Shown: piece by piece, positions 57,935 to 64,000 of the stretch
How the letters are laid out: each line of letters begins with the position of its first letter
Numbering within the stretch: the first letter of the stretch is position 1
Source of the DNA: Sceloporus undulatus
Lineage: Eukaryota; Chordata; Lepidosauria; Squamata; Phrynosomatidae
Reading direction: 5' to 3'
Length of the DNA stretch: 64,000 nucleotides
Assembly: GCF_019175285.1 (NCBI RefSeq)
Contig: NC_056526.1
Location: 121,146,599-121,210,598, forward strand
Position numbers and translations under genes: made by a program
Notes under the pieces: model-generated
Told to the model about the DNA's origin: nothing
The model's input: only the letters and a program-made list of their open reading frames with translations
Databases searched by the model: none

Positions 57935-58598
57935 TATAATAACATCAAAAAGCCAGAAAACAGTGATACCTTTATGAGACCAACTAAAATGCACAAAATA
58001 TATAATGCAAGCATTTGAAGTTCTATTGGGTTCTTCATCACACACAAATATTGAAATCATACAGGAGAAAAGGAAAGAATGACAATGAGTCACAGGCCTA
58101 TATTCTGTCAGGATGATGATGTCAAGATTTTCTGGAGGGATATCAATGAAGGCAGAGGCCATTCTTCTCTTTGGCCATGTCTCTGGGAGACAATAAAATG
58201 TAAACTCCATTAGCAACAGAAAATGTAACTATTGAGCCTAGATCTCAAGGGAACTTACTTTTTTGTTGTTAGTGGGCTTTAAATTTTATCATCTGGATTT
58301 TGCAACACATTGGGCATGTCTACATGGCCCCTTTAAACCGGTTTCCCTCCCACCCTCATGTTGCCATTGTCTTAAATGACAACATCACAAACAACATCTT
58401 GACAAAATCTAGGCCTGTTACTCATTGCCATTCTTTTTTTTTCTCCTGTATGATTTTAACACCTTTGTCTGACGAAGAAACCCGTAGAGCTTTGAATGCT
58501 TGCATTATGCATTTTGTGCATTTTGATTGGCTCAATGAAAGTATCACTGGATTTTGAATGTTATTGTATAATAAATATGACTTGCAGCCCTGAACCAC
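57935..58598. repeat. Long foldback with hammerhead-like arms
   Basis: Left arm (to about 58135) and right arm (from about 58371) are inverted copies: aaaatgcacaaaatatataa pairs with the complement of tgcattatgcattttgtgca. In the right arm at 58469-58500, CTGACGA, a stem-loop and GAATGCTT follow the hammerhead order with a changed GAAA box. The ~235-bp spacer is not recognised. Confidence 0.55.
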
Positions 58599-58869
58599 AC
58601 ACTGGTGCTGTTTTAACCTCATTGCAAATTAATGTAGCACAGGATCAAAGTTCACATTGTTTTCAAATAGAAAAATGGCTTTTTTAAAAAGACAAGATCA
58701 GGAGAAAACAAGAGCTTAGCCTTTCAGGGACAGCTGCAACAAGCTACAGCCAAAAGGCCCCCCCCCCCCCGCTTTTAAAAGATAACCATTATCACCATGA
58801 TATTAGCTAAGAAGGGAGAACAAACTGTTCTGGGAATGCAAAATTATGACAAATGCTACTGCCTTTCTG

Positions 58870-58950
58870 AAGAAACTTGCCAAGAAAATCTCATAAGTCA
58901 AACATGACTTGAAGATACATGAAAATGCCGACAACAACAGCAACAGCCTT
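58870..58950 (+). repeat. Sauria-type SINE 3' fragment
   Basis: cttgccaagaaaatctcat, catgacttgaagatac and acaacaacagcaaca. Confidence 0.6.
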
Positions 58951-59744
58951 TTAGTGCTGAGGAGAAGAACGGTTACAAAAGCTAGAACATAGGATGCTTG
59001 TAACAGAGTCCTTACATCTGCTCACAAAAATCTTTACATCTTGATTCCTATCCCTATGATCATTACAGAACTGGACCCTACCATTATACTGAATAAAGGA
59101 ATAGTTTCAGCAGCAAATTCTGGAAGACACAAATGGCCAGCAAGTGTTGATTTCATCTATTTTACAGTCAGGGATGTAAAAGTCTGGGATTATCTACATT
59201 ATGTGCCAAAATAACAATGGATTTGGGTGCTATGTCTCTTGGTTTGGATGAGTTGGAGGAGGACAGCTTTGGCTACTTTGCCGTAGGCAACAGAATTCCT
59301 TGGGCAGCTCTGATCAGTGAAATAAAGGACAGGGCTCCTGTACCTCGAATGGTTGTGTAGAATGGCCTATGTTCCATGAACTGCAGCCAGCACCATCTGA
59401 AATTCCCTTTCCAACTCAACTATTAAAGGTAGGAATTATTCCTAAATTCATCGGTTATCAACTACCCCTGGTTGATAAGTATGCGATAAAAAACCTTCTG
59501 CCTTGCATGCCACTCTGGAGATTCCCTGGAGTCCTAGACATGTTTTTTTAGAAAGCCACAAAATAGTGCAAATGGAGTATCAGCGCCCTTCACCTGAGCA
59601 GAAGAGCTTCCCTCTGATACAGCAGAATCTTTGGATTGTAATCCCACATGCTTAATCCCTCCACTGAAAATTATGAAGCAGAAGGGCTGAGATGGTACCT
59701 TGAGATGCATAGCATAAATGTGTACATGCACATTATGTATTAGT

Positions 59745-59902
59745 AGGGTTGCCAGGTAAACTTAGGGACAAGGTTCCTGTACCTTTAATAGTTGCATGAC
59801 AACAGGTGCAGGTTTTCATGATGCAATACCTGCTGAAATTCCCAATCCTATTCAGTCCTTAAAGGTACAGGAGCCCTGTCCCTTATATCACCTGGCAACC
59901 CT
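59745..59902. mobile_element. Palindromic MITE, family F (AGGGTTGCCAGG ends)
   Basis: Ends agggttgccagg and cctggcaaccct are perfect complements. Inner arms ttcctgtacctttaatag and taaaggtacaggagccctg. A second, partial copy lies at about 59325-59440. Confidence 0.75.
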
Positions 59903-60628
59903 GTGCACTGGTTGTGTTATGTGGCTCTTGTGCCTCAGCAGGAACACTGTCAATTTAAGCAGCGGCAGACGGATGCACATTCAGTAGGGACAGACTGGAT
60001 ATGTATTTGCATGATCAACAGCACCACCTGCACAATTCTGCTTTCATGGCTTTGAACTGAATGGGGACATTATCAACTGCTTCTGTAGGGGAATCTGCAG
60101 CCATAGTTTCCACAATTTAGCCCCTTTAAATTCAGTTCGGTTCTGGGGAATTATGCACAGAACTGTAGTCTGAAAGGTGCTTCCCTTTGGATGGATTCTG
60201 TCCATCATTTTAAGTGGCAGTGAAAGTCACAACAGCAACTAGCAGTGATAGCAGGAGCAGCAGCATTCCTTCCCAACAGAAAAACTAGTACTAGTATCTA
60301 ATGAACAGTGATAGGGCTGGAGGATTTGGGGCATTCTAATCCCAAAAGTAAATTTCCCATGCTCTGGAATAGTACTAGCAGTGTGAAGAAAAACAGCTCA
60401 CAGTTGCATCCTTGCTGATGACATGCAGGATGTGAGAGGTCCAGGTTCAAGTTATGATGCTTGCTCAAAATATCTATGATGTGACTTTCTGTTTGTTCTG
60501 AAGTACACCATGTATTTAATCTAACTCTTATGCATCAACCTTTCTTCTCCATGTCTCTGAAGGCAGCCTCTTAGCATAACTGGAACACACAGTGCATTTT
60601 AACACTCAAACCCATTGGGGACAGAGGA

Positions 60629-60708
60629 ATGAACCAAGGACGGAACATTGTCACAGGCAAGCTTCCTCCCCCAGCTGCTGCCAAAAAGACTTTTCACAAC
60701 CAGAATGA
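60629..60708 (+). CDS. Possible first coding exon of an unrecognised gene
   Basis: ATG opens MNQGRNIVTGKLPPPAAAK and continues to FHNQN before a good donor GTAAGT at 60709. In the unspliced frame the next codons give a stop. I recognise no family. It could equally be chance; support is the donor and the low-repeat context. Confidence 0.2.
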
Positions 60709-61246
60709 GTAAGTGATTCTCGTTCTCTCTCTCCCTCTCTTTCTATGAAGACAGTAGCAACCCGTGCCCTTCAGTTTGATAAAATAAACCATGGGTTCAA
60801 TGAATGGCAAAAGTTGCCTTAGAGAAACAGCTGCCGGCAACTGCCCTTTCTCATTAAAATGCACATTGAAAACACTTCAGCCTCTGAGAATGATTAATAA
60901 AATGCCAGCCATAGATAAAGGACAGCTAATTCTTTGTGCTCATTCACTTTGCTTCGCAGTTCAGAAATGTGAGATCAGTCAAGATAATGCTGGTTATTTC
61001 ATGTCATGAAGGAAGGTTTTTGTTTTTGTTTTTAAACTGAGGTCATTTATTATCCCGCCCTTTCACTTTGGAATAGAAAGATGAATTAACAGGTTATCTG
61101 TGGCAATGGAAAGCAAAAATGCAACTATTATTATTTTTCATTTTTAAGTAAAAGGTTCTAAAAATAAAGACTACTCAAACAATAAGCCTTTAAAAGTTGT
61201 TTTGGATATGTATTGGTCTACAACCAGGGGAATACAAATCCTGCAC

Positions 61247-61350
61247 AAATAGAGCAGTTTGATACCACTTCAGCAGCCATGACTCTGACCTATGGAATCC
61301 TGGGATTTATAGCTTGGTGAAGGAGGGTTGCATTTGGTGAATCACAAGTT
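61247..61350. mobile_element. MITE family C, half copy
   Basis: gcagtttgataccacttcag and cctatggaatcctgggattt. Confidence 0.5.
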
Positions 61351-61830
61351 ATGCAGTTTTGTCATATGGTAGCAGTAGCTAAATGTCATTAATGTTTGCT
61401 TCAAGCTATGGTGACCCAAAGGCAACCCTATTACAAGGTTTTCTTGGCAAGATTTGTGCAGAGCAGCTTTGCCTTTGCTTTCCTCTGAGAGAGTTTGGGG
61501 ATGTTCCCACTTAAGATTTGAAACGATTTAAAATATAACGTTTTTAATAGATCCAATTCAAAATAACCCTGGTCTTATCCCGCGTTCCGAATCGCTTTTA
61601 TTCTTTGTTCCCATATGGTTTTTTAAATCGAAGTTTTTACCTGCAAGCGTTCCTACTTGGCATGAAATTGGTGTTTAAATAAAGCGATTCTTCTCCTCCA
61701 TACCTTATTTGGAGCTGTCAATCAATAGTACGTCAGAATGACGTAACGTTAATCCGGAATATTTGGAAGCGATTTATCTTTTGGCATCGTTTCCATTTCA
61801 TTGACTGTTTGTGAATTTAGCGAATTTAGG

Positions 61831-62136
61831 AAAGCGAATGTAGGAAACCCAAGCTCTTTCCAGAGGAACTATGGGATAGGTTTTGCATGACAGCATCCTN
61901 NNNNNNNNNCTCTTCATGTCTCCCAAGACAGCCAGGGAGAATCCCTTCACAGAGCCCAGAGATCAATGGGGGAGGCTTCTGGCAAAGCGAATTTAGGAAA
62001 CCCAAGCTCTTTCCAGAGGAACTATGGGATAGGTTTTCCAGGGCAGCATCCCCTCTTCATGTCTCCCAAGACAGCCAGGGAGAATCCCTTCACAGAGCCC
62101 AGAGATCAATGAAGGAGGCTGCTGGAAAAGCAGGGA
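61831..62136 (+). repeat. Tandem duplication, period 153 bp, inside the transposon
   Basis: cccaagctctttccagagga and agacagccagggagaatccc occur twice, 153 bp apart. The first copy contains the N gap, so the true period may differ. Confidence 0.85.
61900..61909. other. Assembly gap (10 N)
   Basis: Ten N within the first unit of the tandem duplication. The second unit reads straight through the equivalent place, so little or nothing may be missing. Confidence 0.9.
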
Positions 62137-63630
62137 GGGAGCACTCTTCCCAAAGATTCTCTTTCCAGGGTTGGAGGAGAAGGCAGATTCCATTTGAGAA
62201 AGGGAGGGAGAAAGGCTCTATCCCCCCCCATTGATCAGAGCCCTTCCCTGTCTGGGCGAGATCAGATGCCTCCTCGCGAGGAGACTTCCCTTCCCTGCCT
62301 GGGCGAGATCAGAGCCCAAGCGGGTAGGGAATGCTTCTTCAAGAGGAGCCTTCCCTTCCTGCCTCTCCTCCGTTAGAAATGGACTCTCCCCACACAGAGG
62401 GGAGGTTGCAATCCACTGGGAGAAGCCTTGTAGTCCTTTGCAGATGCAGGCGCTTGAGCAGCCGGGACTTCAGGTGCTTAAAGCGCTGAAGAGATTAAGC
62501 GCCTGTAAACCATTAAAATAAAAAATAAAAATAATCCTTATCTCTTATTGAAAGACCACAGCGGACAAAGGGGTGAGGGAAGCAAAAATGGCGACAGCCA
62601 CGACGGATGGGGACAGAAAGGGCAACTCCCCCAAGGCCAGCCTCATCGCACTCCGCTCCTCCCATCCATCTAACCCGATTTCAAAGGCTGTCGTTCCTAT
62701 TTAAATGCTCCGGTTCCTAACTTGAATCAATGGAAAAACGTAGGTCAGACCCTAGTATTTTTTTAACGCGCGTTAAATGACGAAAACTCGATTCAACATT
62801 TTATTCCGCTCTACGATTCGATTTGTAGTGGGGACGATTGCGGATTGCTCTAGAACCGTTCTAGGTTTAAATCGGATCCTAATAGGAACGCCACTCCTAT
62901 TAGGATCCTTGGATTCGATTCAGAACGCGGGGTTTCACCTAGTGGGAACATCCCCTTTGACTTCCTCAAGGTCACCCAGTGAGTTTTCATGGATTTGAGC
63001 TCTGGTCTCCAGAGTCGTGGTCCAATGCTCACACCACTACATTTCGTAAAAGACTTAAGTGGTTGCATCTCCATGCATTATAGTACTTTCCTTTATCCCA
63101 GAGTTAGGATCTCCATCTTGAAAATTTGACTGGATCTCTAAAGAGAGGACCCCATTCTACTAGCAAACTGGAGCACGAATGAATGACTTTTCCGTCAGGT
63201 TTGAGTGGGTTGGACCAGGAGATCTTACTTAAGTATACTTAACTAAGTAGCCAGTGTAAACTATTGACCAAAAGTACGGTTTATAATTAATCACCTGGTA
63301 ATGGAAAATGTTACACTTTTTTAAATGCATGAAGCTGATAGGCCAGTTTGCTGCTGCTTAAACATGTGCTTAAAAATGAGCTTATAAAAGTTATGAAATA
63401 GTTGAGGTTAAAAGTGTTGTTATCCCATCTTATTTCCAGTTTGCAAGAAATGCTAAAAGGCTAGTTTTACTTTCATTATGCTCCCTATTCTGTCTTTCCT
63501 AAGGGAAAAATTTTGTTTTCTATTGTGGCTTTTTAACACTCCTATGGATGCCTTTCCAGATGTCTCTACAGAAGGGCATGTAGCACCAGAGACTTTTCGG
63601 TGTTACATATGTAATGTTTTTCCTTGCAAG

Positions 63631-63812
63631 TGCCCAAACTAACAGCAACAGTCCAGCCCTGGAAAATCACAGGTGGGATGCCTGCTAAGAAAGAAAAGCA
63701 AATGAGAAAGGACATCAGCTATGTTCCAGTTGACAAGACAGACCTCTACGCAAGACCTCAGTCACACATCCAGGAGATTAAAGTTGCTGGCAGAGAGGAA
63801 AAACAGATGTGA
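63631..63812 (+). CDS. Possible terminal coding exon, unrecognised gene
   Basis: After an acceptor-like tttttccttgcaag, an open frame of about 60 codons reads VPKLTATVQPWKITGGMPAK then KEKQMRKDISYVPVDKTDLY and ends REEKQM with TGA. Composition is charged and non-repetitive, unlike the neighbouring repeats, and resembles small testis/axonemal proteins only in general style. No family is recognised. The frame needs one base from a previous exon, so it does not join directly to 60629-60708, which would supply two. Confidence 0.3.
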
Positions 63813-64000
63813 AGAGGCTGTAGAATTATGATTGAACATTTAAAGCAGTATTAATAGGATTCGCAACAAAATATTGCCACCTGGGGTGCCCATCTATGCG
63901 CTCTTTTGAGATATGTCATTCCTTTCCCTCTCTGTTCACTATTATTTCCCCCCTTCCAACAGTCAGCCAGCACTCTGTGGATACTGAGTATGCTCAGTCT

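Larger units (their letters stand above)
61497..62955. mobile_element. Non-autonomous DNA transposon, 1.46 kb
   Basis: Perfect 15-bp ends GGGGATGTTCCCACT (61497) and its complement (62941-62955), flanked by TTT on both sides. The 3-bp duplication and GGG-type ends suggest PIF/Harbinger, which is inferred. The AT-rich subterminal parts differ sharply from a GC-rich core. The core holds a 153-bp tandem duplication and an assembly gap. No transposase is seen. Confidence 0.75.
61391..63040 (-). repeat. Sauria-type SINE split by a DNA transposon
   Basis: Tail part at 61391-61496 (ggttttcttggcaagatttg) and head part at 62956-63040 (caaggtcacccagtgagttt, ggtctccagagtcgtggtcc) are one minus-strand SINE, interrupted at 61497-62955. 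Confidence 0.75.

Noticed and set aside
1-64000. Retroviral, LTR-type or other capsid/envelope-bearing elements
   Set aside because: None recognised: no paired long terminal repeats, primer-binding sites or gag/env-like frames seen by eye; small scraps could be missed without a library search.

Overview
The window looks like a squamate reptile genome, most likely a lizard. Three host genes lie in the order DCUN1D4, SGCB, SPATA18, the same order as on human chromosome 4q12. The non-coding DNA is full of repeat classes typical of squamates: CR1 LINEs, an RTE/BovB-type LINE, two tRNA-derived SINE families, many palindromic MITEs, and short repeats carrying hammerhead-ribozyme-like motifs. The genes are spread out and intron-rich with canonical GT-AG junctions. 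I rebuilt each coding sequence by hand from reading frame, splice sites and remembered human proteins; no alignment was run.

Layout. 1-11745: 3' part of DCUN1D4 (+), a nuclear DCN1-like neddylation factor, with eight coding exons visible (at least one upstream exon lies outside) and a long 3' UTR. 12259-15335: a 5'-truncated, decayed CR1 LINE (-). About 15630-27609: all of SGCB (-), beta-sarcoglycan, six exons and 320 codons, with a CpG-rich start region at its right end and an unusual 27-28 bp minisatellite in intron 1. 27740-32200: stacked repeats, including a CR1 interrupted by a palindromic MITE that is itself interrupted by another MITE. 32211-33600: long polypyrimidine and polypurine tracts on both sides of SPATA18 exon 1, plus a 10-N assembly gap. 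32968-53203: all of SPATA18 (+), the mitochondria-eating protein MIEAP, 13 coding exons and 500 residues, then a 3' UTR to about 55300. 55300-64000: repeat-rich DNA with a 1.46 kb DNA transposon inserted in a SINE, and possible but unrecognised coding exons at 60629-60708 and 63631-63812.

The genes have no shared pathway that the sequence shows. DCUN1D4 acts in cullin neddylation, SGCB in the sarcolemmal dystrophin-associated complex, and SPATA18 in mitochondrial quality control. Their adjacency is conserved synteny, not an operon. LRRC66, which lies between DCUN1D4 and SGCB in human, is not recognisable here.

The most unusual signal is a 98-bp unit (1753-1850), precisely inserted in a SINE with a 9-bp target duplication, that carries a hammerhead-like core. 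Related cores occur in three inverted-repeat elements elsewhere in the window. A near-perfect 86-nt hairpin lies in the SPATA18 3' UTR. No capsid- or envelope-bearing element was recognised.
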